This document shows positions 41,485-50,385 of a stretch of 64,000 nucleotides of DNA, piece after piece (within the stretch, counting starts at the first letter, position 1; the number at the start of each line of letters is the position of its first letter). The DNA is taken from positions 8,560-72,559 of the forward strand of contig CBFCZV010000011.1 in NCBI GenBank assembly GCA_965602855.1. The letters run 5' to 3'. Source of the DNA: LH-M37 sp965602855 (GTDB taxonomy: Bacteria > Pseudomonadota > Gammaproteobacteria > SZUA-229). Made by a program: the position numbers and the translations under genes. The notes under the pieces were generated by a model. The model worked only from the letters and a program-made list of their open reading frames with translations. It was not told the origin of the DNA and made no database searches.

Positions 41485-42750
41485 TTAAGGAACCTGGCTA
41501 TCAATGCTGACTGTCAGGTTAGTCGCTGCTGCAACATCATTGACCGTCACCTGGCCGATAAAGTCGCCACTTTGTGCAATCGCCGCACCCGTCTTAGTAA
41601 CACGAGCCGATACCACTATCTGTTTGAAAGCACTCATGTTCATACCTTCCATCATAGCCATACTGTCATCCAGCACTACGGTAGTCGGTAACTCAGCCAG
41701 CGTTAATCGTTGTGCTGCCAGTGGCATCTTCGGGCCTGTTAAAGCTTTGGCATAAATAAACACAATATCATTGCCTGCAAATTTCTGTCTGACCTCGGCA
41801 CTCACATCAACACTGACCTGTAAGCTGGCAGTTTTTGCCACGGGTGCTGCAGATGGCATCAACTCATCCATTGAAGCCACTTCTTCACCCGCTTCAATCA
41901 GCTTTTTACGAACCTCAGTAATATAGAAGCGCAGTGATTGAGCAAAATTCGCGTCCTGTGCGGCGACAGCAGATAGGCGCGTAAAGTAATCAAGACTCTG
42001 GCGGAATTTACCAAACTGAAATTCAGCCATACCGGCAAACCACACTGCATTGACATTATCGGGAGCCAGCTCCAGTGCCTTCCGAGATAGCTCGTATGAT
42101 TCGTCATTAAATTGCTGGCCATTTGTCATTATCAGCACTTCGGCGTGCTCCAGCATCACCTGTACATTAGCTTCAAAGCCACCCGCTTTCTTATAAGCAT
42201 TGGCAGCCTCAGCATAACGCTTCAGATGTTTGTAACTACGGGCCAGCATTAACCAGTCTTTGAACTCACCTTCATTTTCTTTCAGATAGGATTCCAGCCT
42301 CGCCACCATTTGATCCATAGAGGGCGCTGCATTATCCGACACCATGGCCTGTTGCTGTTGCTGCTGTGCCTCTGAATCTGCATGCATACCGAGTTGCGCA
42401 TAGATCAAAAAACTCAGCGCGGGCAAAAATATCGCAATAACCAACGCCAGTGCAGGCTGTTTTTTAGCCTCGGTGGTGTAATGCAGGGAAGCGGTTTCTT
42501 TACTCTCTAGCGGTATATCTTCGAGCAGCCCCCTATCCATTTCCTGCCGGGCTATTTTGTAATCGTCCGGCTCAATTCGGCCCTCTTCTAAATCAACTTC
42601 CAGTTCTTTTAGTTTTTCTTCGTGCAGCTTGATATTACTGGCTTTATAAGCCAAAGATTTGCTCTGTCGCACCCTGAGCAATGGGAAAACTAAAATTACT
42701 ATAGCGACCAGCAGCATCAACAGCATTGCGCCCCAGAAAGAAATATTCAT
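41485..42750 (-). CDS. ccmI: Cytochrome c maturation protein CcmI
   Basis: 421 aa. Two membrane helices (about 5-22 and 100-118) with a cytoplasmic loop between them, then TPR-like repeats (about 150-285) and a C-terminal periplasmic domain. CcmI holds the apocytochrome for CcmF/CcmH. Begins at the last base of the ccmH stop. Confidence 0.92.
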   Translation of the reverse strand: MNISFWGAMLLMLLVAIVILVFPLLRVRQSKSLAYKASNIKLHEEKLKELEVDLEEGRIEPDDYKIARQEMDRGLLEDIPLESKETASLHYTTEAKKQPALALVIAIFLPALSFLIYAQLGMHADSEAQQQQQQAMVSDNAAPSMDQMVARLESYLKENEGEFKDWLMLARSYKHLKRYAEAANAYKKAGGFEANVQVMLEHAEVLIMTNGQQFNDESYELSRKALELAPDNVNAVWFAGMAEFQFGKFRQSLDYFTRLSAVAAQDANFAQSLRFYITEVRKKLIEAGEEVASMDELMPSAAPVAKTASLQVSVDVSAEVRQKFAGNDIVFIYAKALTGPKMPLAAQRLTLAELPTTVVLDDSMAMMEGMNMSAFKQIVVSARVTKTGAAIAQSGDFIGQVTVNDVAAATNLTVSIDSQVP

Positions 42751-43238
42751 TACCGGTCGTCCTCATTCTTATCTTCAGAAAGATTTAATTCTGATTGCAG
42801 ATTTTTTAATCGTTCCATGTCTTCAGCAGACAACTCAGCCGCATCCCCGGATGAGCGCTGTTGTGCAATGAAGCTCTTCGCATAAAACAGTCCGACCAGA
42901 AAAATTATTGCCGGCCCAAACCACAGCAGCCAGGTCATCGGCTCGAACGGTGGCTCGTACAAAACATAATCACCGTATCGATCAACCATGAACTCTTTAA
43001 TTTGGTCTTCTGTTTTGCCATCCTGCAACATGCCGTAGATTTCTTTACGTAAATCTGTCGCCAGCTCGGCATTAGAATCAGCAATCGACTGATTCTGACA
43101 AACCAGGCAACGCAAGTTTTCACTCAATCGTTGGAAGGTTGCCTCCTGTTCGCTGGACTCAAACTTAAACGTCTCCATGGGCGCGGCCCACGCAGCAACA
43201 TGAAAAGCCATTAACATTATGGCGAATAAAATTTTCAT
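42750..43238 (-). CDS. ccmH: Cytochrome c maturation protein CcmH (CcmL)
   Basis: 162 aa. Signal peptide ending AAWAAP, redox motif LRCLVCQNQS, and a C-terminal membrane helix (about 105-123). Reduces apocytochrome disulfides with CcmG. Overlaps ccmG by 4 bp. This is the short, non-fused type of CcmH, with CcmI separate. Confidence 0.95.
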   Translation of the reverse strand: MKILFAIMLMAFHVAAWAAPMETFKFESSEQEATFQRLSENLRCLVCQNQSIADSNAELATDLRKEIYGMLQDGKTEDQIKEFMVDRYGDYVLYEPPFEPMTWLLWFGPAIIFLVGLFYAKSFIAQQRSSGDAAELSAEDMERLKNLQSELNLSEDKNEDDR

Positions 43239-43789
43239 AATTTATTATCCGAAATCTGTTTTATCGCGGCCATCAGTTCATCATAGTTTTCCTGACCTGA
43301 TACAGGGCCAATAACCTTGTGTCTGATAATACCCTGCTGATCAATCAAAAATGATTCCGGTGCGCCATACACGCCCCAGTCAATCGCAACTCGACCACTT
43401 TCATCAGCAACCACCAGTTGATAGGGATTACCCAGCTGCGCCAGCCAGCTCAGCGCATCCTGCTTTTTATCCTTGTAATTAAAACCAATGATGCGCAAAC
43501 CGGAACTGGCCAGATGTTTAACCGTCTCGTGCTCCTGCCTACAGGCATAACACCAGCTAGCCCAGACATTAACCAGCGTAATCTGGCCCTTTAATTCTTC
43601 ACTACTAAAAGTACCTTCCTGGTTAAGCAAGGGCAGTTCAAAAACGGGCACAGGCTTACCTATCAACGGTGAAGGAACCAAACGTGGATCCAAAGTTAAG
43701 CCCACAGCCAGCATCACAACCAGTAGACCAAAAAGGATCAACGGCATGAAGCGCTGCATCATCGACTTATTTTGTTTTGTTTCTGTCAT
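43235..43789 (-). CDS. ccmG: Thiol:disulfide interchange protein CcmG (DsbE)
   Basis: 184 aa, membrane-anchored thioredoxin-like reductant. N-terminal helix (about 12-30), active site WASWCYACRQEH (E. coli has WCPTC), and GAPESFLID in the cis-Pro region. Three bp after ccmF. Confidence 0.95.
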   Translation of the reverse strand: MTETKQNKSMMQRFMPLILFGLLVVMLAVGLTLDPRLVPSPLIGKPVPVFELPLLNQEGTFSSEELKGQITLVNVWASWCYACRQEHETVKHLASSGLRIIGFNYKDKKQDALSWLAQLGNPYQLVVADESGRVAIDWGVYGAPESFLIDQQGIIRHKVIGPVSGQENYDELMAAIKQISDNKL

Positions 43790-43792
43790 CTT

Positions 43793-45712
43793 TTACAACC
43801 GCTTCTGTCGGTAGCGTTTATCACTTATGGCCACAATGCCGCCAATGGCCATTAGCAGACAGCCCAGCCAGATAAAACTAATCATCGATTTGTAATACAC
43901 ACGCAAACTCCAGGCATTCTCACCCAGCGGCTCACCCATGGCTGCATATAAATCGCGGAACAGACCCGCATCAACTGAAGCTTCTGTCATAGGCATAGGG
44001 CTAGATTGGCTTTTGTATTCACGCTTCTGCGGACGTAAGTCAGCAATTTTTTTACCATCCTGACTCACTTCCAGGTGACCTTCTTCAGCATCATAGTTTT
44101 CGCCCGTTACTTTTTTAACACCCAAAAACTTAAAGTCATAACCGGATAAATGATAAGAAGATCCTATCTCCAGCCTGACATCTTTTTCCTGACTATAAGT
44201 CATCACCATGGTGACACCGGCTACAAAAAACGCCATACCCAAATGCGCCAGAATCATGCCTGAAAATGCCAGCGGCAAACGCTTGCTGATCTTTATTCTC
44301 TTATACAGGCTCTGCAAGGTAGTTATCGCAATCCACAGTGCACCCGCGAGTCCCAGACCGGTAGGAATATTCATCACACCATCAATCATGAATGGAATAA
44401 CCAGACCCAGCGACAGTGAAATGGCAAAAATAACTGAAAGCTCTTTCTTTAATCGCTGAACATTATCTTTCTTCCAGCGCATGCTCGGACCGAAACCCAG
44501 CAACAAAATCAACGGTATGGAAACCAGCGCAAACATGGTGTCGAAATAAGGCCGTCCTACAGAAATTTTACCAATGCCCAATGCGTCCACCAGCAGGGGA
44601 TACATGGTGCCAACAAATACTGCGGTCGTCGCCGTCAGCAAAATAACATTGTTCAGCAATAGAGCCGTCTCTCTGGAGAACCAGCTAAAGCGACCTGTGG
44701 AGACCACAGTACCTGAACGCCATGCGTACAAACCTAAAGATCCACCCACAGCCACGACAAGGAAAATAAGAATAAAGACACCACGCGAAGGATCAGTAGC
44801 AAAAGCGTGCACCGAGACCAGCACACCCGAGCGCACGATAAAGGTACCCAGCAAGCTCATCGAGAAAGCCAGAATCGCCAGTAACACTGTCCAGCTCTTA
44901 AACACGCCGCGTTTTTCGGTACTGGCCAGAGAGTGCATCAGCGCTGTGCCCACTAACCACGGCATGAATGAAGCATTTTCAACTGGATCCCAGAACCACC
45001 ATCCGCCCCAGCCCAGTTCGTTGTACGCCCACCAGCTACCCAGTGCGATACCAAAGGTTAAAAAACTCCAGGCTACGGTTGTCCAGGTACGCGACCAACG
45101 CGCCCAGGTCGCGTCCAGCTTACCTCCCAACAATGCCGCCACAGCGAAGGCAAAAGCTACGGAGAAGCCTACATAACCCATGTACAACATCGGTGGATGC
45201 AAGGCCAGACCGGGGTCCTGCAATAAAGGATTTAGAGAATGACCGTCAGCAGGTGTTGGAAAAAGTCTTTCAAAAGGGTTGGATGTCCACAGCATGAAAG
45301 CATAAAAACCGATACTGGTCAGACCCATGACTGCCAACACACGCGCCATCAAAACATTTGGCAGGTTTTTGCTGTAAACCGCTACCGCTGCAGTCCACCC
45401 GGCCAGAATCAATGCCCACAATAACATCGAACCTTCGTGTGAACCCCAGACGCCAGAGATGCGGTACAACAATGGCTGCACAAGGTTAGAATGATTGGTC
45501 ACGTACTGCACAGAAAAATCGTGCACGATAAAAGCATAGGTCAGCGCTGCATAAGAAATGCCAACAAACAAAAACTGCGCAAAAACCGCAGGTCTAGCCA
45601 TCGAAATTAAAGTAGCGTCATTACGTGCTGCGCCAACCAGTGGCACTACGCTTTGTATAATCGCAATGCCAAAGGCCATAATCAGGGCGAAATGCCCGAG
45701 TTCAGGAATCAT
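43793..45712 (-). CDS. ccmF: Heme lyase CcmF
   Basis: 639 aa with about 14-15 membrane helices. The tryptophan-rich WWD motif WGGWWFWDPVENASFMPWL is intact and conserved His residues flank it. Ligates heme from holo-CcmE to apocytochromes with CcmH and CcmI. Overlaps ccmE by 4 bp. Confidence 0.97.
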   Translation of the reverse strand: MIPELGHFALIMAFGIAIIQSVVPLVGAARNDATLISMARPAVFAQFLFVGISYAALTYAFIVHDFSVQYVTNHSNLVQPLLYRISGVWGSHEGSMLLWALILAGWTAAVAVYSKNLPNVLMARVLAVMGLTSIGFYAFMLWTSNPFERLFPTPADGHSLNPLLQDPGLALHPPMLYMGYVGFSVAFAFAVAALLGGKLDATWARWSRTWTTVAWSFLTFGIALGSWWAYNELGWGGWWFWDPVENASFMPWLVGTALMHSLASTEKRGVFKSWTVLLAILAFSMSLLGTFIVRSGVLVSVHAFATDPSRGVFILIFLVVAVGGSLGLYAWRSGTVVSTGRFSWFSRETALLLNNVILLTATTAVFVGTMYPLLVDALGIGKISVGRPYFDTMFALVSIPLILLLGFGPSMRWKKDNVQRLKKELSVIFAISLSLGLVIPFMIDGVMNIPTGLGLAGALWIAITTLQSLYKRIKISKRLPLAFSGMILAHLGMAFFVAGVTMVMTYSQEKDVRLEIGSSYHLSGYDFKFLGVKKVTGENYDAEEGHLEVSQDGKKIADLRPQKREYKSQSSPMPMTEASVDAGLFRDLYAAMGEPLGENAWSLRVYYKSMISFIWLGCLLMAIGGIVAISDKRYRQKRL

Positions 45713-46155
45713 TGTTTTTTCGCCGCCTCTTCTGCCGCCTCTAGTGCATCAGCCACTTCGGGGGGCATATAGTTTTCATCGTGCTTGGCCAGTACTTCAT
45801 CAGCAACAAACACTTTATTTTCATTTAATTTACCCATGGCCACGATGCCCTGCCCTTCACGGAACAGATCGGGCAGGATACCGCTGTATTCAATGGCTAT
45901 CTCTTGAGCGCCATCGGTCAAATCAAACTTCACCAGCAAACTCTCACTGGCGCGATTAACCGTACCCTCTACCACCAGACCACCGACACGAATCGCTCGA
46001 CCGCTGGGTGCGGTGCCATCATTAACTTCAGTCGGGCTATAAAAATACATCAAGTTTTCTTCGAATGCGGTCAGAGCTAGCACAGTTGCCAGCGAGATGC
46101 CCAGCAGCACCATCACAACCAGCAGTTTTCTTTTACTTCGTTTATTCATCGCCAT
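45709..46155 (-). CDS. ccmE: Periplasmic heme chaperone CcmE
   Basis: 148 aa with an N-terminal membrane anchor (about 10-29) and an OB-fold domain. The covalent heme site His125 lies in LAKHDENYMPPE, with the conserved Tyr129. Tail ends in an Ala/Glu/Lys-rich stretch. Confidence 0.97.
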   Translation of the reverse strand: MAMNKRSKRKLLVVMVLLGISLATVLALTAFEENLMYFYSPTEVNDGTAPSGRAIRVGGLVVEGTVNRASESLLVKFDLTDGAQEIAIEYSGILPDLFREGQGIVAMGKLNENKVFVADEVLAKHDENYMPPEVADALEAAEEAAKKQ

Positions 46156-46160
46156 TATTT

Positions 46161-46355
46161 CTAACCCGCCTTGCTAGCATTTGCATCGCGCCTAATTGCA
46201 CGTTTAACCTGTGAAATAACGCGCTTTCGTTCAATGATGGGGGAAACAATATTGGCCACCACCATCACCAGAGCTAAACCATAAGATGTCCAGACGAACA
46301 CCGCGTAGCCGCCCATGTGAAAAAACTCTGACCAGCTAAATTCGGAACCATTCAT
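46161..46355 (-). CDS. ccmD: Heme exporter protein CcmD
   Basis: 64 aa with one membrane helix (FVWTSYGLALVMVVANIV) and a basic tail, typical of CcmD, which releases holo-CcmE from CcmABC. Overlaps the ccmC stop by 4 bp. Confidence 0.92.
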   Translation of the reverse strand: MNGSEFSWSEFFHMGGYAVFVWTSYGLALVMVVANIVSPIIERKRVISQVKRAIRRDANASKAG

Positions 46356-47101
46356 AATTTTTCTACCAGTTCTCTAACCCATTGACGATTACGTTCACGA
46401 TACAACACCTGATTTCTTGCTCTTATCAGGACAATCGCCGCGTAAAAAAGTTTTGCGGCAATCGCCATTACTAACAAAGGAATCAACATATCGATGTGCA
46501 TGGAAGGTTTATCCATCTTCGATACGGTCGCGCCTTGATGCAGGGTATTCCACCATTGCACCGAGTAATGAATAATCGGAATATTGACCACACCGACGAT
46601 AGCCAGCAGGCCACTGGCCTTATCGGCTGTGCGTTGATCTTCAATTGAAGACTGCAGCGCCATATAACCAAAATACAGGAATAATAAAATCAGCTCGGAG
46701 GTTAGACGTGCATCCCATACCCAGTAAGCACCCCACATCGGTTTGCCCCAGAGTGAACCGGTCACCAGCGCGATAAAGGTAAACCAGGCACCAATCGGCG
46801 CACTCGCAGCGGCGATCATATCAGCCAGTTTAATTTGCCAGATAAGACCAATAGCTGCGGAAACCGCCATCACCACATAAATAAACATCGACATCCACGC
46901 GGCGGGCACGTGAATGAAAATAATACGATAACTTTCGCCCTGCTGGTAATCCGTCGGCGCCACAAATAAACCCATGTACACACCATAAACACCCAAAAAT
47001 ATGGCGCTTATCGCAAACCATGGCACCATTTTTCCGGAAACTCTATAAAAATGCTTGGGCGACGAAAATCGCTGTATCCAACCCCATATTTTTTTGAACA
47101 T
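46352..47101 (-). CDS. ccmC: Heme exporter protein CcmC
   Basis: 249 aa, six membrane helices. The WWD motif is WGAYWVWDARLTSEL. Presents heme to CcmE together with CcmAB. A 39-bp gap separates it from ccmB. Confidence 0.96.
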   Translation of the reverse strand: MFKKIWGWIQRFSSPKHFYRVSGKMVPWFAISAIFLGVYGVYMGLFVAPTDYQQGESYRIIFIHVPAAWMSMFIYVVMAVSAAIGLIWQIKLADMIAAASAPIGAWFTFIALVTGSLWGKPMWGAYWVWDARLTSELILLFLYFGYMALQSSIEDQRTADKASGLLAIVGVVNIPIIHYSVQWWNTLHQGATVSKMDKPSMHIDMLIPLLVMAIAAKLFYAAIVLIRARNQVLYRERNRQWVRELVEKL

Positions 47102-47140
47102 AAGACATAAAACCTATTATTATATTTTTATCTTGCCAGC

Positions 47141-47812
47141 CTATCTGGAGGCTGTAATACGCAGAGCCACCGCCGTCGCTAGCGGCGCTAGCGATATCGC
47201 CAGGGCCAGTACCGCGCCTAAAAACAACAACTGCCCCCGTACACTCATACCATCACTGGCAACATCGACCGCATTTGCCCCAAAAATTAGTATGGGAATA
47301 TACAACGGTAGAATGATTAATGACAGCAAAACACCGCCACGGTTCACTGCGACTGTCAATGAAACACCAATTGCACCCACTAGACTCAACACCGGCGTGC
47401 CCAGTAACAGGCTATATACCAGTGTCGGTATCGCCTCATCCGGCACGTACATGAACATGCCCAATAATGGTGCAATCAACACTAGCGGCAATCCGGTCAA
47501 CAACCAGTGCGCGAACACTTTCGCCAGCACCAGAATCACCAATGGATTCGGACTCAGCATCAACTGATCCAGCGAGCCGTCTTCGTAATCCTGCTTGAAT
47601 AGACGATCTAGCGACAATAATACTGAAAGCAATGCCGATACCCAGATTACACCCGGCGCCATCACCGTTAACAGGTCAGCACTTGGTGTCACTGCTAACG
47701 GGAATAAACTCACCACCAGCACAAAAAAGATCAGCGGATTAGCCAGCTCATGGCGTGTACGGAACGCCAGTCGTAAATCTCTAGCCAGCAAATGATAAAA
47801 CGCTTTTAACAT
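47141..47812 (-). CDS. ccmB: Heme exporter ABC permease CcmB
   Basis: 223 aa, six membrane helices; begins with the usual LLARDLRLAFRTRHELANPL and keeps the DYEDGSLDQLMLSPNP loop. Overlaps ccmA by 7 bp. Confidence 0.96.
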   Translation of the reverse strand: MLKAFYHLLARDLRLAFRTRHELANPLIFFVLVVSLFPLAVTPSADLLTVMAPGVIWVSALLSVLLSLDRLFKQDYEDGSLDQLMLSPNPLVILVLAKVFAHWLLTGLPLVLIAPLLGMFMYVPDEAIPTLVYSLLLGTPVLSLVGAIGVSLTVAVNRGGVLLSLIILPLYIPILIFGANAVDVASDGMSVRGQLLFLGAVLALAISLAPLATAVALRITASR

Positions 47813-48462
47813 TTGACCCCCAGAGTAACTGAACTCATCTCACAGGGCAGCTGCATACCGTGGTGCGTGGTAAAGATTGCGCTGCCACCGACTTCACGGT
47901 GCTCCATCAACATGGACTCGACCAGCGCCACGCCTTGTACATCCAGCGCGGTTAAGGGCTCATCCATAATCCATAGCTTTGCCTTGGTCAGCAGTAAAAA
48001 AGCCAGCAAGATGCGGCGACGCTGCCCCGATGAAAGCGCCTTGCTGGGCACATCATCAAAACCTGCCAGACCCACTTTTGCCAGAGCTTCATCAATTTCT
48101 TCGAGCGGTGCCGATTGTGAACGGGTATCGAGCAAAGAATGAATGTTTTCCAGTGTGGTTAAATCGCCTTTAATGCAGGGCAGATGCCCGATATACACCA
48201 TGCTGTTATAAAAATCTTCACGCACATCGCTGACTTTCTCGCCCTGCCAGTAAACATCGCCTTCTTCAGCAAGGCGCAAACCACAGAGAATGCGCAGCAA
48301 ACTGGTTTTGCCGCTGCCGTTAGCACCCTCAATCTGCAGTATTTCACCGGCGGCCAGCTTGATAGACAGATCAGTAAACAACAGACGATCATCACGCACA
48401 CACTCCAGCTGGCGCGTTTCTAACATCAATGCAGTTTTTTCTGACTCAGTATCAACCATCAT
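47806..48462 (-). CDS. ccmA: Heme exporter ATPase CcmA
   Basis: About 218 aa from the ATG at 48462 (a TTG lies one codon up). ABC motifs are complete: Walker A GANGSGKTS, signature LSSGQRRR, Walker B LWIMDEP. Energises release of heme-loaded CcmE. First gene of ccmABCDEFGHI. Confidence 0.96.
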   Translation of the reverse strand: MMVDTESEKTALMLETRQLECVRDDRLLFTDLSIKLAAGEILQIEGANGSGKTSLLRILCGLRLAEEGDVYWQGEKVSDVREDFYNSMVYIGHLPCIKGDLTTLENIHSLLDTRSQSAPLEEIDEALAKVGLAGFDDVPSKALSSGQRRRILLAFLLLTKAKLWIMDEPLTALDVQGVALVESMLMEHREVGGSAIFTTHHGMQLPCEMSSVTLGVKC

Positions 48463-48515
48463 CAAACTTATTATTTTAATAAACCCTTATTTATAGACGT
48501 ATATATATTTAAAGC

Positions 48516-48545
48516 AAAAAAAAGGATGGTTTAACCATCCTTTTT
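48516..48545. terminator. Bidirectional terminator between cytochrome c4 and ccm
   Basis: AAAAAGGATGGT-TTA-ACCATCCTTTTT, a 12-bp perfect stem. It ends the minus-strand cytochrome c4 transcript before ccmA. Confidence 0.9.
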
Positions 48546-48571
48546 CAGTAATCGACCTAATTGCTAGCCAA

Positions 48572-49183
48572 TTATTTAAGACTTGCGATGTATTGTGCAA
48601 CCGCCTCAATTTCAGCATCGGTCATACTAGCCAGTGCATTGCGCATTACTTTTCCATCATCATTGCTCCTTGATCCATCTTTAAAAGCACGCAGCTGCTT
48701 CATTGTGTACATAGCAAACTGACCAGTCAACTGCGGATATCCCGAACCCGGATTACCTGCGCCAGTAGGACCATGACAACCCTGACAGGCTGGTACGCCT
48801 GTTTGCAGGTTACCACCTTTATAAATCTCACGCCCCATAGCCAGCTTGCTTTCATCCGCTGTCGCTGTGCTAACTAACTTTTGAGATGCAAAAAAAGCAG
48901 CAATATCCTGAGCATCTGTATCACTCAAAGCCGCTACCTGAGCGTCCATCATTGGATCCTGACGTGTTGTCTTCGCCTTAAAATTAGCAATTTGCTTAAC
49001 GATGTATTTTTCGCTCTGACCCGCCAGATTAGGAAATGTCGGCACCATGCTACTACCTTCTGCACCGTGACACCCACCACAAACCGCCGCTTTGTCCTTA
49101 CCTGCTGCTGCATCACCCGCTGCGTGAACCACGCCAGCCAGCGATAATAATAAAACCACACTTGATACAATTATTTTCTTCAT
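48572..49183 (-). CDS. Diheme cytochrome c4
   Basis: About 203 aa from the ATG at 49183 (signal peptide starts MKKIIVSSVVLL, ends VHAAG). Two similar cytochrome c domains, each with one heme motif (CGGCHGAEG, CQGCHGPTG) and a later Met ligand region. Periplasmic donor to terminal oxidases. Divergent from engB, an arrangement also seen in Pseudomonas. Confidence 0.93.
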   Translation of the reverse strand: MKKIIVSSVVLLLSLAGVVHAAGDAAAGKDKAAVCGGCHGAEGSSMVPTFPNLAGQSEKYIVKQIANFKAKTTRQDPMMDAQVAALSDTDAQDIAAFFASQKLVSTATADESKLAMGREIYKGGNLQTGVPACQGCHGPTGAGNPGSGYPQLTGQFAMYTMKQLRAFKDGSRSNDDGKVMRNALASMTDAEIEAVAQYIASLK

Positions 49184-49315
49184 TACTTCAAAACTCCAGA
49201 CATACCAGCCCACCAATGGGCAAAAAGTGGCGAGATTCTACACTAAGCAGCATATTTCATAAAGCTAGACAGTTAAATGTTGTCATTATCTTTATTACAC
49301 GGATAATGCACCATC

Positions 49316-49945
49316 ATGAGCAATCAACCCATAAATCACTACTACCGTCAGGCCAAATTCCTGATCAGCGCGGCCGCAACCAAACAATTCCCCAAAGGCG
49401 AGAGCATAGAAGTCGCCTTTGTCGGCCGCTCCAATGCTGGAAAATCCAGCTCAATCAACACCTTATGCGACAACAAGGGACTGGCCAAAATCTCCAAAAC
49501 ACCCGGCCGCACCCGTCTGGTCAACTATTTTGAAATGGATGAAAAACGCCGCCTGGTCGATTTACCCGGCTATGGCTTCGCCAAAGTACCCAAACCCATC
49601 AAAGAAGAGTGGCAGAAGCTGATGGGGCAATACCTGGAACAGGAAGACGTTTTACGCGGCCTGGTCGTCATCATGGACATCCGTCACCCACTGAAAGACT
49701 TCGACCTACAGATGCTGGACTGGTGCCAGCACTTCAACATACCCGCCCATGTTTTACTCACCAAGGCCGATAAACTAAAGCGTGGCCCTGCTCAGGCCAC
49801 ACTGCTCAAATGCCGAAAATTTCTCAAAGAAGAAGGTTTTGACGCCACTATTCAGACTTTTTCCTCACTGAAGAAAACCGGCCTCGATGAACTGGTTGGC
49901 AAACTGAATGGCTGGATGGAACTGGAATCAGAAGGGTCAGAATAA
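49316..49945 (+). CDS. engB: Ribosome biogenesis GTPase EngB (YihA/YsxC)
   Basis: 209 aa. G1 GRSNAGKSSS, G3 DLPGYGFA, G4 TKADK. Essential GTPase for 50S assembly. Its 3' end faces the candidate sRNA transcribed from the other strand. Confidence 0.96.
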   Translation: MSNQPINHYYRQAKFLISAAATKQFPKGESIEVAFVGRSNAGKSSSINTLCDNKGLAKISKTPGRTRLVNYFEMDEKRRLVDLPGYGFAKVPKPIKEEWQKLMGQYLEQEDVLRGLVVIMDIRHPLKDFDLQMLDWCQHFNIPAHVLLTKADKLKRGPAQATLLKCRKFLKEEGFDATIQTFSSLKKTGLDELVGKLNGWMELESEGSE

Positions 49946-49970
49946 AAAAATACCCGGCCATAGGGCCGGG
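49944..49970 (-). terminator. Strong Rho-independent terminator, minus strand
   Basis: Read on the minus strand: CCCGGCC-CTAT-GGCCGGG, then TA and seven T. No T-run follows on the plus strand, so it serves minus-strand transcription, not engB. Confidence 0.85.
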
Positions 49971-50061
49971 CAATGAATAAGAACCGGCTTGGGGAAACCG
50001 ATCCCACAATCAAGCTACCCAAGGGAAAGGATAGACTTGAAGCTTCCATAAAAATGGCTCA
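49944..50061 (-). ncRNA. Candidate small RNA in the Spot 42/ErsA position
   Basis: No gene is encoded on the minus strand here, yet a promoter-like pair (50068-50095) and a textbook terminator (49944-49970) frame a transcript of about 118 nt. In E. coli, Spot 42 (spf) lies downstream of polA and faces yihA (engB); Pseudomonas ErsA has the same place. The orientation relative to engB and polA is the same here, although other genes intervene before polA. The RNA has a pyrimidine-rich patch TCCTTTCCC (50031-50023) able to pair with ribosome binding sites, and AAGCT/AGCTT arms around it. Sequence identity to Spot 42 is not evident. Confidence 0.6.
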
Positions 50062-50067
50062 CCCCTA

Positions 50068-50095
50068 ATTAAAAACAAATCTGAAATGAAGTCAA
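50068..50095 (-). promoter_or_regulatory. Sigma70-like promoter for the candidate sRNA
   Basis: On the minus strand TTGACT (50095-50090), 16-nt spacer, TTTAAT (50073-50068): five of six matches in each hexamer. The predicted start is near 50061. Plus-strand sequence from 50096 to the AraC gene at 50386 shows no convincing gene; it must contain that gene's promoter. Confidence 0.6.
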
Positions 50096-50385
50096 AAGAC
50101 TATCGATGGATGGTTGGAAAATGCCGCCTGAAGTGCAGATAGCAGCTCAAAACTCCTTTACCGACATTTTTAATGTTTCTTCTCTAAAACTTAAACCCTT
50201 ATCCATAAAAATCAGAATAAGACTGACTATAGAAATAACTGATATAAATCAACTTTTTTTATATGTATATAGGCTTAAATTCTCTGGCTTTATAATACCC
50301 GACCAATCTAGTAAGGATATATTTTTTCAGGATGATGCTACCAATAATAAAAATACGTCACTTGCAACAGCGCCATTAAAAGCCC

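Noticed and set aside
44574..45176. 200-codon plus-strand frame opposite ccmF
   Set aside because: Shadow of ccmF codon usage; no RBS or protein features.
49852..50049. 65-codon minus-strand frame over the engB end and sRNA candidate
   Set aside because: It runs antisense into engB, through the strong terminator hairpin, and has no protein features.
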